This document shows, one piece after another, positions 25,201 to 33,353 of a stretch of DNA of 64,000 nt. The notes under the pieces are model-generated. The model did no database searches. It saw only the letters and a program-made list of their open reading frames with translations, and had not been told where the DNA came from. This DNA is from Vibrio owensii CAIM 1854 = LMG 25443 (lineage in GTDB: Bacteria > Pseudomonadota > Gammaproteobacteria > Enterobacterales > Vibrionaceae), in contig NZ_JPRD01000015.1 of assembly GCF_000817815.1 (NCBI RefSeq), positions 62,001 to 126,000 on the forward strand, given 5' to 3'. Position 1 is the stretch's first letter, and every line of letters starts with the position of its first letter. Made by a program: the position numbers and the translations under genes.

Positions 25201-25453
25201 TCAAATTATATTGTCTATGTGTCTTCCAGATAACTCACGAGTCATTCCTCCAACTTCGGCATAAAGTACAGTTGCGTTCTGTAGGATGCAACAAACTTGA
25301 TCCCGGTGTTCTGCAGGTACCGGGAAACCACCATTTACAAGTTCGTAATAGTTTTTCGTTGTGAGATAAATTGCGTGGCGCAAAAATGGTACTAACACCA
25401 GCCTTGCGTAAGGTTCTTATTTGCTGAAGAAACACAGGCATTTCATTCGTCAT
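25201..25453 (-). pseudogene. Frameshifted small gene
   Basis: The ATG at 25453 (minus strand) reads about 19 plausible residues (M-T-N-E-M-P-V-F-L-Q-Q). After that the plausible continuation is in another frame, reading V-L-V-P-F-L-R-H-A-I-Y-L-T and ending T-R-E-L-S-G-R-H-I-D. A single-base shift near 25395 joins them. A GTG at 25398 could also start the second part alone, in which case it is a 65-residue intact gene. No homopolymer suggests programmed slippage. Family unknown. Confidence 0.45.
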
Positions 25454-25688
25454 GATACACCTTTTTCGTAAATAGTAATTTGAAGCGACGATTACGCTTT
25501 TGATAGTAGGATGATATGGCAATTACAACTGAGAATATAAAGCTTCCAAGCAGTCCAATTGGTGAGAATAGGTCAGTACCTTTAAAACAATAAACAGCTA
25601 CAAGATGACCACCAGCAATCAGTAATAGGAGTTCAACTAAAGTTCTCACCCAAGGCCCAAGATAATTGGTCATGTTCCGTATTATCAT
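25443..25688 (-). CDS. Membrane protein, 81 aa
   Basis: Start taken at 25688, with GGAG 8 nt upstream on the minus strand. Two hydrophobic segments (about 9-30 and 40-60) are followed by a basic C-terminus (Q-K-R-N-R-R-F-K). It overlaps the start of the next minus-strand gene by 11 bp. Confidence 0.5.
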   Translation of the reverse strand: MIIRNMTNYLGPWVRTLVELLLLIAGGHLVAVYCFKGTDLFSPIGLLGSFIFSVVIAISSYYQKRNRRFKLLFTKKVYHDE

Positions 25689-25903
25689 AACTATGGCTCC
25701 AGTGCGAAATGATAGCCGTATCATAACAGAGTTCAAACGAAGACCCTTGAACATGTTGCGAATATACAGCTAATGAGCATACATATGTTCACTATATTCA
25801 CTTTGTCTTGTAAATTCCCGGCAAAACACCTGGTCAAAGTGAATAGGCGTGAATTTAAATTCATTGAGGTTTACGGGGTGGTTTTTTCTCATTGCAGAAG
25901 ATG

Positions 25904-25932
25904 CCTAGTGGGGTTATTATAACCCCACTAGG
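25904..25932. repeat. Perfect 29-bp palindrome upstream of hicB-like gene
   Basis: CCTAGTGGGGTTAT (25904-25917) and its exact complement (25919-25932) flank a single T. It is 86 bp upstream of the HicB-like gene in a 330-bp gene-free stretch (25689-26018). It could be the HicB operator, a bidirectional terminator or another protein-binding site. No T-tract follows. Confidence 0.6.
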
Positions 25933-26018
25933 TATGTATCAAGGTATGGTGTAACGTGGTGTAGGCCTTGATAAGTCCCTTAACAGCGCCATGACCTGTA
26001 TCTAATGAGGAACAAGTA

Positions 26019-26429
26019 ATGTTATATCCAATAGCTATTGAGACAGGAGATTCTGAACACGCCTATGGTGTGGTTTTTCCAGATTTAAAGGGATGTTTTT
26101 CAGCCGGAGATACGCTTGAAGAGGCGTTGGCTAACGCTAGAGAAGCTGCAGAGTTTTATCTGGAGGATTTGGCAATGCAAGGGGAGCTGCCACCTAAAGC
26201 GGGTGATCTTGCAACGTTGCAGTCACAAGATGATTTTAAAGGTTGGGCATGGGCTGTTGTAGAAGTCGATGTCGAGCCATTTCTTGGTAAATCATCAAAG
26301 ATAAATGTAACGCTGCCAAATTTATACATTAAAAAGATTGATGACGTTGTAGAAACAAGCCCGAAGTACAAGAGCCGTTCACACTTTTTGCAGGTGGCGG
26401 CGACGCATGAACTAGAAAAGCACAATTAA
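26019..26429 (+). CDS. hicB: HicB-family antitoxin-like protein
   Basis: 136 residues. The N-terminal HicB fold is clear: Y-P-I-A-I-E, G-V-V-F-P-D-L-K-G-C-F-S-A-G-D-T, E-E-A-L-A-N-A-R-E-A. The C-terminal part ends with a ribbon-helix-helix-like segment (I-N-V-T-L-P-N-L-Y-I-K-K-I-D and K-Y-K-S-R-S-H-F-L). Its normal partner HicA, a 60-residue RNase usually upstream, is not present on either side. It may be an orphan antitoxin or regulator. Confidence 0.85.
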   Translation: MLYPIAIETGDSEHAYGVVFPDLKGCFSAGDTLEEALANAREAAEFYLEDLAMQGELPPKAGDLATLQSQDDFKGWAWAVVEVDVEPFLGKSSKINVTLPNLYIKKIDDVVETSPKYKSRSHFLQVAATHELEKHN

Positions 26430-26438
26430 GGAGAACAT

Positions 26439-26606
26439 ATGATGCATTGGTTGATATTAGGTATTGGGGCGATTTTTTTGATTGTTCATTACCTCGTTGC
26501 AGAAAATGTAATTCTGAGTACCTTCGGATGGTTAGGAATTGCATTAGGGGCGGTCATGTGGTGGAGAAATGAAAAAGCAATCATTTCCGCAATAACCGAT
26601 AAATAA
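26439..26606 (+). CDS. Small membrane protein, 55 aa
   Basis: Very hydrophobic, probably two passes (about residues 4-22 and 26-42). AAGGAG precedes the ATG, 9 bp after hicB. First of a run of six tiny membrane-protein genes up to 27914; no family recognised. Confidence 0.55.
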   Translation: MMHWLILGIGAIFLIVHYLVAENVILSTFGWLGIALGAVMWWRNEKAIISAITDK

Positions 26607-26623
26607 ATTATTTGGTGATTCAA

Positions 26624-26869
26624 ATGAAAGCAAACATAGTCATTGGTTTGGTTGTAACTATCTTTCTCTGCTCAGTCCATTTCTTGCTAGCAAACGGCTA
26701 TCACTACTTGACGTCCGTTTATGAGCCAGAATCTTTTTTTGATTTTGATACGTGGTCATATCCGTTTAAGAGGTCTGTTTACTTTTTCAACTTTGCGACT
26801 GCTTTTTTTGGTATTGCTGTAACTAGCATCATATGTTTATGTAAATATTCTTCCCAAAACACAAAATAA
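26624..26869 (+). CDS. Small membrane protein, 81 aa
   Basis: Hydrophobic segments at about 4-24 and 54-76 with an aromatic, acidic loop between them (F-D-F-D-T-W). ATG at 26624 used; GTG at 26612 possible. Unrecognised. Confidence 0.5.
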   Translation: MKANIVIGLVVTIFLCSVHFLLANGYHYLTSVYEPESFFDFDTWSYPFKRSVYFFNFATAFFGIAVTSIICLCKYSSQNTK

Positions 26870-26887
26870 TAATGAGATAAGAGCTGA

Positions 26888-27082
26888 ATGAGAAAATCTA
26901 GGTCTTTTTTATTGATCCTAACGTTATGGATTTGTTCTGTAGTCAATGGGTTGGTTTATCTTGTCGAGTTAGGTAATGGGCACGATGCTTCAGCCTTTTA
27001 CGCTTGGCAGATTGTGTTTGGGGTGTACGTGGGTCTTAGTGCTGCTGTTGGGTTGATATACTTTGTTCAGAGTCAAAGTTAA
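26888..27082 (+). CDS. Small membrane protein, 64 aa
   Basis: A basic start (R-K-S-R-S) then two hydrophobic segments (about 6-25 and 36-58). It follows the previous membrane gene by 18 bp. Unrecognised. Confidence 0.5.
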   Translation: MRKSRSFLLILTLWICSVVNGLVYLVELGNGHDASAFYAWQIVFGVYVGLSAAVGLIYFVQSQS

Positions 27083-27111
27083 GACTGTACTGTTAAATTG
27101 GAGTGAGGAAT

Positions 27112-27504
27112 ATGATGAATATTTTGATATACATAACTCTACAACTTGGAATTATAACTCTGCTAGTAAACCCAATGGACAGTCTCTTGCTTTCCACGCT
27201 CAATATCATTGGTGTGTACTTACTTTATCAGAAAATACGACCGTTAGTTATAAACCATATTCTGGATCAAAAAAACTTTGATAAGTATGTGAATATCGTA
27301 CATCGCAATCATCGTAATATGTTCGCCGCAAAGCAATTTGGTTCATTTATTGATAGTACAATTCTAGCGACCCCCAAGGAATCTCAAAGCGTTGACAGAA
27401 GTAAAAATATAACGGCATATATTGCAACTGACTTTCATCTATCTGCATTAGTGATTGCTTATGCCACTTCACCTGCACTAGTCATCTATTTGTTTTTTTT
27501 CTAG
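27112..27504 (+). CDS. Membrane protein, 130 aa
   Basis: Two N-terminal hydrophobic segments (about 4-20 and 24-44), a polar central part and a hydrophobic C-terminal segment (about 110-130). GTGAGG precedes the ATG at 27112. Unrecognised; inner membrane predicted. Confidence 0.5.
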   Translation: MMNILIYITLQLGIITLLVNPMDSLLLSTLNIIGVYLLYQKIRPLVINHILDQKNFDKYVNIVHRNHRNMFAAKQFGSFIDSTILATPKESQSVDRSKNITAYIATDFHLSALVIAYATSPALVIYLFFF

Positions 27505-27518
27505 AACGGAGGGAAATC

Positions 27519-27695
27519 GTGTCGATAATTTGGGTTATTGGTGTCCTCTTTACACTAGGGTATATGTTGGACACAAAGAACAAGCCTGCTTGGGTTCAGG
27601 TAAAGATTGCGTTGTTAATAGTATTCCTGTGGCCTATGGTCTTGGGAGCTGAATTATCAAAGGGAAAACCAAAAGGGGGACAAGATGATACCTGA
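27519..27695 (+). CDS. Small membrane protein, 58 aa, GTG start
   Basis: GGAGGG precedes the GTG. Two hydrophobic segments (about 3-16 and 28-44) and a basic glycine-rich tail. It continues the run of small membrane proteins. Confidence 0.5.
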   Translation: MSIIWVIGVLFTLGYMLDTKNKPAWVQVKIALLIVFLWPMVLGAELSKGKPKGGQDDT

Positions 27696-27731
27696 GAACC
27701 TGAAAGCGATATTTCAAAGTTGAGGGAATTT

Positions 27732-27914
27732 ATGGACGTTTGGACTGCAGTGTTCATCTGGGTTGCTGTTGGGTTTTGGCTTGGTTGTGGTACAGCCCCC
27801 GCGATCTTGGTATGGCTCAAAAACCCCCAAGAAAGCAATCTTTGGAAGGTCTGGGGGAGTACGTATAGTTTAGTGTTGGGTCCAATTGGGTTTGCGTCAA
27901 TACAAGATTGGTAA
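27732..27914 (+). CDS. Small membrane protein, 60 aa
   Basis: Tryptophan-rich hydrophobic protein with one or two passes; GAGGG precedes the ATG at 27732. Last of the small membrane series. Confidence 0.5.
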   Translation: MDVWTAVFIWVAVGFWLGCGTAPAILVWLKNPQESNLWKVWGSTYSLVLGPIGFASIQDW

Positions 27915-27935
27915 AAGGCTGAGGAAAGATAAACC

Positions 27936-28130
27936 ATGTATAGTACTCAAGCTATTGAAGATATAAGGAAATCCCTACTTGAAACCAAAGGCGTTAATTT
28001 GACATTTTGTGTTTGTGATAATCAAGCATTTAATTCAATAGTTCGAGCATATCGTCATGGTGAGATCACTCTAGAAAACGCAACGATAAAAGCTTATTCG
28101 ACCATTATCGATCACCCCAAAAAAACATGA
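27936..28130 (+). CDS. Hypothetical protein, 64 aa
   Basis: A soluble, mostly helical protein with two cysteines (F-C-V-C). GAGGAAA lies upstream of the ATG. The next gene starts 3 bp after its stop, so coupling is likely. Unrecognised. Confidence 0.5.
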   Translation: MYSTQAIEDIRKSLLETKGVNLTFCVCDNQAFNSIVRAYRHGEITLENATIKAYSTIIDHPKKT

Positions 28131-28133
28131 GGT

Positions 28134-28514
28134 ATGAAGATGATAACAGCTAAAAATTGTACATATGAAGAACAGTGTATCACTCTATACGACGGTGGTA
28201 TTACTATTGACCTTGAAAACAAAGCAGTGTTCGTAAACCTAAATAATGAGCACCAAATGTTTGACGGATGGACTGATGATATTGCGGTGGCCTTATCCCA
28301 CAAACCACAGGACTTTCATGTTTGCAATGGAAATACTATCCTATCTAGCGGAATCAAATCTACAACGCTAATCGTAACTCAAGGTAAAGCTGAGTATAAA
28401 AAGAATCTTGATGATGTGGCTATAGCACCCTTTCTTAAAGGGGTTGAACTGTCAGGTTACGAGTGGCGCGTTGAATCAGATTTGAGCTGCCGTTCGTTTG
28501 TTATCTCTGGGTAA
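28134..28514 (+). CDS. Hypothetical protein, 126 aa
   Basis: A beta-rich soluble protein with four cysteines. Unrecognised. It is part of a co-directional group extending to 29660. Confidence 0.55.
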   Translation: MKMITAKNCTYEEQCITLYDGGITIDLENKAVFVNLNNEHQMFDGWTDDIAVALSHKPQDFHVCNGNTILSSGIKSTTLIVTQGKAEYKKNLDDVAIAPFLKGVELSGYEWRVESDLSCRSFVISG

Positions 28515-28536
28515 AAATAACCAGATGGAAAAGAGT

Positions 28537-28746
28537 ATGAACTTAACAGAATGGTCACCACCACCATGTCCCAAATGTGGTTCTGATGACATGATTCACA
28601 AGCTCATGAGTCTTGAGCCCGCATCAATATCCTTCAGAGCTACAAATGGATGGTACTGCGAAAAGTGCAATGCGGGACCTTTCCAGTTAGGGAAGTTCTC
28701 TGAATCTGATGCTGCACAGTTTGCTATATCGCTATTAAACTCTTAA
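28537..28746 (+). CDS. Small zinc-ribbon protein, 69 aa
   Basis: C-P-K-C-G-S-D-D near the N-terminus and Y-C-E-K-C-N-A-G-P-F about 30 residues later form a two-CxxC zinc ribbon, as in the Lar/restriction-alleviation type of phage proteins, though the match is only to the fold. ATG at 28537 preferred (AAGAG upstream); 28525 also possible. Confidence 0.6.
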   Translation: MNLTEWSPPPCPKCGSDDMIHKLMSLEPASISFRATNGWYCEKCNAGPFQLGKFSESDAAQFAISLLNS

Positions 28747-28763
28747 TGTTGAGATAAAAGTTC

Positions 28764-29123
28764 ATGTGGTCATACGTAAATAATGCACTAGACGAACAGT
28801 ATTCAAAGCCTTTACCAAAGATTTACCGACTCCACGAGAGTTGTTTACCAATTGAAGAGTTTGAACTAAGAGAGCTATTAGCAAAATGGCTTTTCTCTGC
28901 GTTTGTACCCGTATATTCATTTAACTGGTTAGATAGGTTGGTGAATAAATCTGAATACCAGAGTCATTTGGTGGCACTGAGAGAAGCTGATCAAGAGCTA
29001 TTAGATTTAGTCTCTGACCCACTATACATGGCGGCACTCAAGCGAGTCCTATCTGTTATGCCAGATAGCGTTGCGCATAAGCAACATCTGATCGAGAAAA
29101 TCATAATAAACCCAATTTATTAA
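28764..29123 (+). CDS. Hypothetical protein, 119 aa
   Basis: An all-helical soluble protein of unknown family, 17 bp after the zinc-ribbon gene; probably in the same transcript. Confidence 0.55.
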   Translation: MWSYVNNALDEQYSKPLPKIYRLHESCLPIEEFELRELLAKWLFSAFVPVYSFNWLDRLVNKSEYQSHLVALREADQELLDLVSDPLYMAALKRVLSVMPDSVAHKQHLIEKIIINPIY

Positions 29124-29171
29124 TGTTATAGGCTTGGAAATTCCAAGTAATCATAGAAGGTAAAATTGAAG

Positions 29172-29660
29172 ATGAAAGCAATCAATATCGAGCGTGACGA
29201 TAAAGGAATGTGGGTACATCCCGACTTGCCAGTATGGGGCGAAAATTACACCGAAACACAAGCTGAGACTTGGTTTGCCAAACAAGGTCTGTCATATCAC
29301 CTTGTGCTGATGGATGGCGAGCTTGGTGAGCGTTGGGGGAGTGGTAGAATGGACAGCTGTGCCGAATGGCAACCCGAAACTGAGGTCCCTGATTCGTTCT
29401 TAGTGGGTATTTGGGATACCGAAGACGGCGTGGTGGCGATGTTTGCCTCTCCATTGATAGTTGACGTGCCAAAGCAAGTTTATCTCGATGCATGGGTTGC
29501 AGAATATGCTCGTTTGCTGATTTCTCAATGCCATTTTAATTTAGAAACTGCGATTGAGATGGGCAAGGCCGCTCTTGAAAACATTGATCAAGATATTGAA
29601 GGCTACTCTCCATCAGATGCAGTTGATGATGAAATCGCTGCTATGCGTGACTGCTGTTAA
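29172..29660 (+). CDS. Hypothetical protein, 162 aa
   Basis: Acidic, tryptophan-rich alpha/beta protein; no membrane segment. ATG at 29172 is used rather than an in-frame TTG at 29166. Codon and residue use look like a normal, well-expressed gene. Family not recognised. Confidence 0.65.
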   Translation: MKAINIERDDKGMWVHPDLPVWGENYTETQAETWFAKQGLSYHLVLMDGELGERWGSGRMDSCAEWQPETEVPDSFLVGIWDTEDGVVAMFASPLIVDVPKQVYLDAWVAEYARLLISQCHFNLETAIEMGKAALENIDQDIEGYSPSDAVDDEIAAMRDCC

Positions 29661-29718
29661 TCAGGTGATAGTTGTCTGACGGTTGTATTAACAATTGAAA
29701 TTGTTGAAAGTTGCAAAA

Positions 29719-29776
29719 GTGAACGTTCACATGTCACAAAAGCTCATCATAGAAACCTAGTTGTCAATGATGACAA
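29719..29776. repeat. Short palindromes in a 254-bp gene-free stretch
   Basis: GTGAACGTTCAC (29719-29730) is a perfect palindrome and TTGTCA-ATGA-TGACAA (29761-29776) a second dyad. They lie between the 162-residue hypothetical and a small membrane protein gene. An operator or a weak terminator is possible. Nothing else is seen in 29661-29914. Confidence 0.3.
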
Positions 29777-29914
29777 GGTGGTGGTGTTTTGCGTTTCGAG
29801 CATCACCCTACGGATTAATCACTAATGGACAACGTTCTATGGAGTGGGATAGATAGAAAACAACCTGCTTCTTAAGGCCAGACAACTAAATTTGACAAAG
29901 GCAGAGAAACCTAA

Positions 29915-30169
29915 ATGAATTGCCAAAAAGTAATAGTAGTAGCTTTGAACGTGCTATGGCTTAGTTTAATGAGTTTCTGTTTATATAAGTTCGCTACGAT
30001 TCCCGAACTCAGTAATGCAAAGCTAATTACTGAGCAAGTTAAGCACTATTATCCATATTCTGAACTAGCTCTTGCACTGATGTTTGTTGCCTTGTGCGCA
30101 ATAGTTGTCGTTATGCTGTTTCACCGACCAAACAGAAAATCAAGTAATGCTAAAGTAAATCCGGGGTAA
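29915..30169 (+). CDS. Small membrane protein, 84 aa
   Basis: Two hydrophobic segments (about 5-26 and 48-68) with a basic C-terminal tail. The final codons lie within the 10-bp target duplication of the insertion sequence, so the original C-terminus may have been altered by the insertion. Confidence 0.5.
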   Translation: MNCQKVIVVALNVLWLSLMSFCLYKFATIPELSNAKLITEQVKHYYPYSELALALMFVALCAIVVVMLFHRPNRKSSNAKVNPG

Positions 30170-30173
30170 ACCC

Positions 30174-31399
30174 CACGGCTAGAGCATTTTAATTCCAGTC
30201 TTTAAAAGGACTGAGCGATATTCGTCATCAATAGCCGCTATCTTCTTTTTTCTTACCATGCTGATGCTTTTACTTGTGTCTTGTTTGAAAAGACTTAGTG
30301 CGATTTTCCTCAACACATTGAAAGCTAAGGCTCCAGTACCTCTACGGATACGCGACTCATCTTCTCTGAACGTTACATCTAACATCCAATGCATGCTTTC
30401 TACCTGCCAGTGGCTTCTTATTGCATCCAATGCCTGCTGCGCGTTGAGAGTTAATGAGCTGATATACCATCGAGTTTCCTTCGATTGTTTACCACTCAAT
30501 TTTTCTTCAACCGTAGCGGTCACTTTGATTACACTTTGTAAACCATCCCAACGATAGTCTTTACCTAACCAGTTTCTATCAACGATTAACTGCTCACACT
30601 GACGAGTTTCAATGCGTCCATGACCAACACTGACTTCGCAGTACTCATCATACGTCTCTGAAGTGGTGCCTTCTCGCATTGATTTATGCCACCAAGCTTC
30701 AAGCTCAGCTTTCATTCCAGAGTGATTACCTTTTAAGGCTAGTACGTAATCCGCTTTACCTTTCACTATCTGTTTCGCGATGTCTTTTTGACATCCCATT
30801 GCGTCCAGCGTGATGATACAGTTCTCAATATCAAGTAGTGTGAGTAACCTTGGGATAGCGGATACCTCGTTGCTCTTCTCATCAACCACAACTTGCCCAA
30901 GAACAAGCTGATGCTGACTACTCCAAGCGCTGACCGCATGGAGTGGATTTCGCCTCCCACGTGTATCAAAAGAACGTCTAGCGGTTTTACCATCGATGGC
31001 AATAACATCACTCCCAGTAGATTCTATAAGACAGCTCATCCAACTTTGAAACGCGCTCTCAATTTCTTCTGGCTTCAGGCGGCATATGACGCGAGCAATG
31101 GTGTCATGCCGTGGAATACCGTATTCAAAAGGACGATAACGTCGGAGCCAATCTAGGCGATGAGTACCAAAATCCTCAATCTGCTCCCAACCTTCAGCTC
31201 CTGATAAGACGGCGCTGACGGCTAAAAGGATAATATCGAGAAGTTCATGTCGCTTACATCGATCAATACGTGGGTCTTCAATAGCTTCAAAATGTTGGAG
31301 AAAAGAGTCGGGCATACTTAAAACGTTACAATAGAGAATGACTAGCTGCTCTGATCACCGGTTTGTCCAAAAGTTCCCATTTATAATGATCTTGCCGTG
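30174..31399 (-). mobile_element. ISAs1-family insertion sequence, complete
   Basis: A 1,226-bp element with imperfect 15-bp terminal inverted repeats: CACGGCTAGAGCATT at the left (30174-30188) and CACGGCAAGATCATT read inward from the right (31399-31385). It is flanked by a 10-bp direct repeat GGGTAAACCC (30164-30173 and 31400-31409), consistent with the target duplication of this family. It carries one intact transposase gene, so it may still be active. Confidence 0.85.
30179..31315 (-). CDS. ISAs1-family transposase
   Basis: 378 residues with the DDE-type layout of ISAs1/H-repeat transposases: D-P-R-x-x-R-C-K-R-H-E-L-L-D-I near the N-terminus, the first aspartate in V-I-A-I-D-G-K-T-A-R-R, the second in I-I-T-L-D-A-M-G-C-Q-K, and the glutamate region S-H-W-Q-V-E-S-M-H-W-x-L-D-V-x-F-x-E-D. 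Full length, no frameshift. Its TAG stop is within the left inverted repeat. Confidence 0.95.
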   Translation of the reverse strand: MPDSFLQHFEAIEDPRIDRCKRHELLDIILLAVSAVLSGAEGWEQIEDFGTHRLDWLRRYRPFEYGIPRHDTIARVICRLKPEEIESAFQSWMSCLIESTGSDVIAIDGKTARRSFDTRGRRNPLHAVSAWSSQHQLVLGQVVVDEKSNEVSAIPRLLTLLDIENCIITLDAMGCQKDIAKQIVKGKADYVLALKGNHSGMKAELEAWWHKSMREGTTSETYDEYCEVSVGHGRIETRQCEQLIVDRNWLGKDYRWDGLQSVIKVTATVEEKLSGKQSKETRWYISSLTLNAQQALDAIRSHWQVESMHWMLDVTFREDESRIRRGTGALAFNVLRKIALSLFKQDTSKSISMVRKKKIAAIDDEYRSVLLKTGIKML

Positions 31400-31478
31400 G
31401 GGTAAACCCATGCCTGTTTAATTTACAAGCTAAATTAGTTTGCTACTATATGTATAAACATACAGTAAGGACTATCAT

Positions 31479-32447
31479 ATGCCAGAGGTAATTCTTGATC
31501 GCGATTCAATAAAAAAAGTCGAGACGCGGCTCGATGAAATTGATGCTCGAATCCAATCGCTAATTAGTTTTCTCATGGATGGTAACGTAACCGGGGCTAA
31601 AGTGTACTCTGTAGAACGTACGTTTCGTGGAGAGGTTAATCCGACGACCATAGATGTGTCACACCTAACGGGTGGTTGTGCCCTGAAGAATGCATTAGAC
31701 AACTATCGGATTCAATATAATGAATTTGGTGAACCAACCGTACCCAAGCGGGTAGTCGGTGCTATTTTTGTTCAACCTGATGCAATGTTCGAGTTGGCTG
31801 AAAAAGTATCTGGTATCAATAGTGCAAAAGATGAACTACTGACAAAGCTAAAAAAAATCGCCTCAACTCCATACATGCGAACTCGTTATCTTAAAGCTGC
31901 TCGCAGCGGTATTAATATAACTAGCATCTATCGTCATATAAACTTAGCGCCAGACGATGTTTATCGAATTAGCCATAGCTGGAATGATAAACAGCAATCA
32001 CCACAGCCTAAATCCGTCAAGGAAGTTGAAGATATGATTAACACCCTTGATGATATTAAAGATGAAAATGGCGTGATCACAATGAGCAGCCAGGAACGAA
32101 TTAAGATTGAAAGAGCTAAGTTACCTACACTAAGACAAGATGAAGAGTATATCTATGTTTGCGGCGTTAAGGCACACATTGAACAAATTGCTCGTTATAC
32201 AACTGTGGAGTCACATGGGGGGCTTGAACCTAGCGTTAAGCGACCTAGAAAGATCTACAAAGCGTCTAGCCCATTACTTGTCGCAAAGGCAGTATGTGAC
32301 ATTCAAACTGTTAAATTTGTTCCACCTGTGCCGTATAACAGACCTAAGGATATGGAGGTCGAAATTAAGTACGACCCCGTATTACCCCATTTGAACATTT
32401 ATAAGCGTACGACTCAGAAAAGGAAGGACAAAAATGCCACCCACTAA
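31479..32447 (+). CDS. Tus-family replication-terminus-binding protein (putative)
   Basis: 322 residues. By eye it follows Escherichia coli Tus along its length: an N-terminal helix pair, then A-K-V-Y-S-V (Tus A-R-V-F-S-L), N-P-x3-I-D-V-S-H-L (N-P-L-N-R-I-E-V-K-Q-H-L), V-V-G-A-I-F-V-Q (L-P-G-V-L-C-Y-Q), N-I-T-S-I-Y-R-H-I (L-I-T-L-N-A-Y-R-T-L), and near the C-terminus S-S-P-L-L-V and L-P-H-L-N-I-Y (T-P-L-I-A-L and P-R-L-H-L-Y). Tus binds Ter sites and blocks replication forks from one side. Plasmids and ICEs carry relatives. I could not locate a convincing Ter site. The downstream gene overlaps it by 14 bp. Confidence 0.7.
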   Translation: MPEVILDRDSIKKVETRLDEIDARIQSLISFLMDGNVTGAKVYSVERTFRGEVNPTTIDVSHLTGGCALKNALDNYRIQYNEFGEPTVPKRVVGAIFVQPDAMFELAEKVSGINSAKDELLTKLKKIASTPYMRTRYLKAARSGINITSIYRHINLAPDDVYRISHSWNDKQQSPQPKSVKEVEDMINTLDDIKDENGVITMSSQERIKIERAKLPTLRQDEEYIYVCGVKAHIEQIARYTTVESHGGLEPSVKRPRKIYKASSPLLVAKAVCDIQTVKFVPPVPYNRPKDMEVEIKYDPVLPHLNIYKRTTQKRKDKNATH

Positions 32448-32946
32448 GAAAGATTATGGCCGGCAGATTCAGTTTTACGGTGAAAACATGATGCAGACTG
32501 CGGCTCAGTGTACGGCTAAGAACTTGCCTACTCTGGGCATTGATCTGACCACAAAATCTGCAGAGTGGGATAACAAGTTGTCATTTCAGCTTGACCCGGT
32601 GTTTGAACTTCCTGAGCTGGTTAAATTCTTATGTCAAAGACCGATTACGACACGCATGAAAGAGTTTAGCCATAATTCCCCAGCGAAGGTACTCACATTT
32701 CGCTACAATACAAACAACCAAGACCAAGCAAAGTTTGATGGAACTATGTTCGTTGGTATCTTTGATAATAAATCTAGTGTCAAATATCATAAAGTAATTG
32801 GGGAAAAGCAAATGTTCGTACTTCGTAGTATGGCAATGAGTCAATTAGCGAAGTTCTATGAATGCTCTATTTATGACCTAATTCAGTTGCTTTCGATCGA
32901 CAAAAGTGTGTGTAAGCAATTCATTAGCGATACCAAATCTGACTGA
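32434..32946 (+). CDS. Hypothetical partner of the Tus-like gene, 170 aa
   Basis: Starts inside the 3' end of the Tus-like gene (14-bp overlap), so expression is coupled. A soluble mixed alpha/beta protein with no recognised motif. The coupling suggests it works with the DNA-binding protein, but its role is unknown. Confidence 0.6.
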   Translation: MPPTKKDYGRQIQFYGENMMQTAAQCTAKNLPTLGIDLTTKSAEWDNKLSFQLDPVFELPELVKFLCQRPITTRMKEFSHNSPAKVLTFRYNTNNQDQAKFDGTMFVGIFDNKSSVKYHKVIGEKQMFVLRSMAMSQLAKFYECSIYDLIQLLSIDKSVCKQFISDTKSD

Positions 32947-33025
32947 TTCCGATATTGATGCACGCACAAACGGCTACATGAAAAGTTCGGTGCGAGGTAA
33001 TCGGCTATCAACGCTATGATAATTC

Positions 33026-33256
33026 TCACTCGTTGATAAGCCTGCGATACAGGGTTCTTAACTTGAATAGTCTAGACATGCATAATGCTCCAATGAATAT
33101 GCCGCCACAAGCTAGTGTGACAGCAAGAATTGACTCATCATTAGTGAACATGACATATGAACTTACAGACAAAGAAACGCTACTTACAAATGACCACCTT
33201 GTGAAATCATTAAATGCAAGGTCGAGATAAGCTTTCTTGATTGACTTATTCATCAT
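33026..33256 (-). CDS. Small membrane protein, 76 aa
   Basis: Two hydrophobic segments (about 18-36 and 42-60) flanked by basic residues. It is divergent from the helicase gene, with 97 bp between them. Unrecognised. Confidence 0.5.
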   Translation of the reverse strand: MMNKSIKKAYLDLAFNDFTRWSFVSSVSLSVSSYVMFTNDESILAVTLACGGIFIGALCMSRLFKLRTLYRRLINE

Positions 33257-33353
33257 TGTTCCTATTTCCTCTTCTGATCTTATAGCACTTTACGCTGTCA
33301 GATAGACCGATTGAAGTATTATAGATTCAAACCCGATTAACCCAAAAGCAAAA

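Noticed and set aside
25082..25264. Plus-strand frame of 60 codons
   Set aside because: It lies opposite a more protein-like minus-strand frame and lacks a ribosome-binding site.
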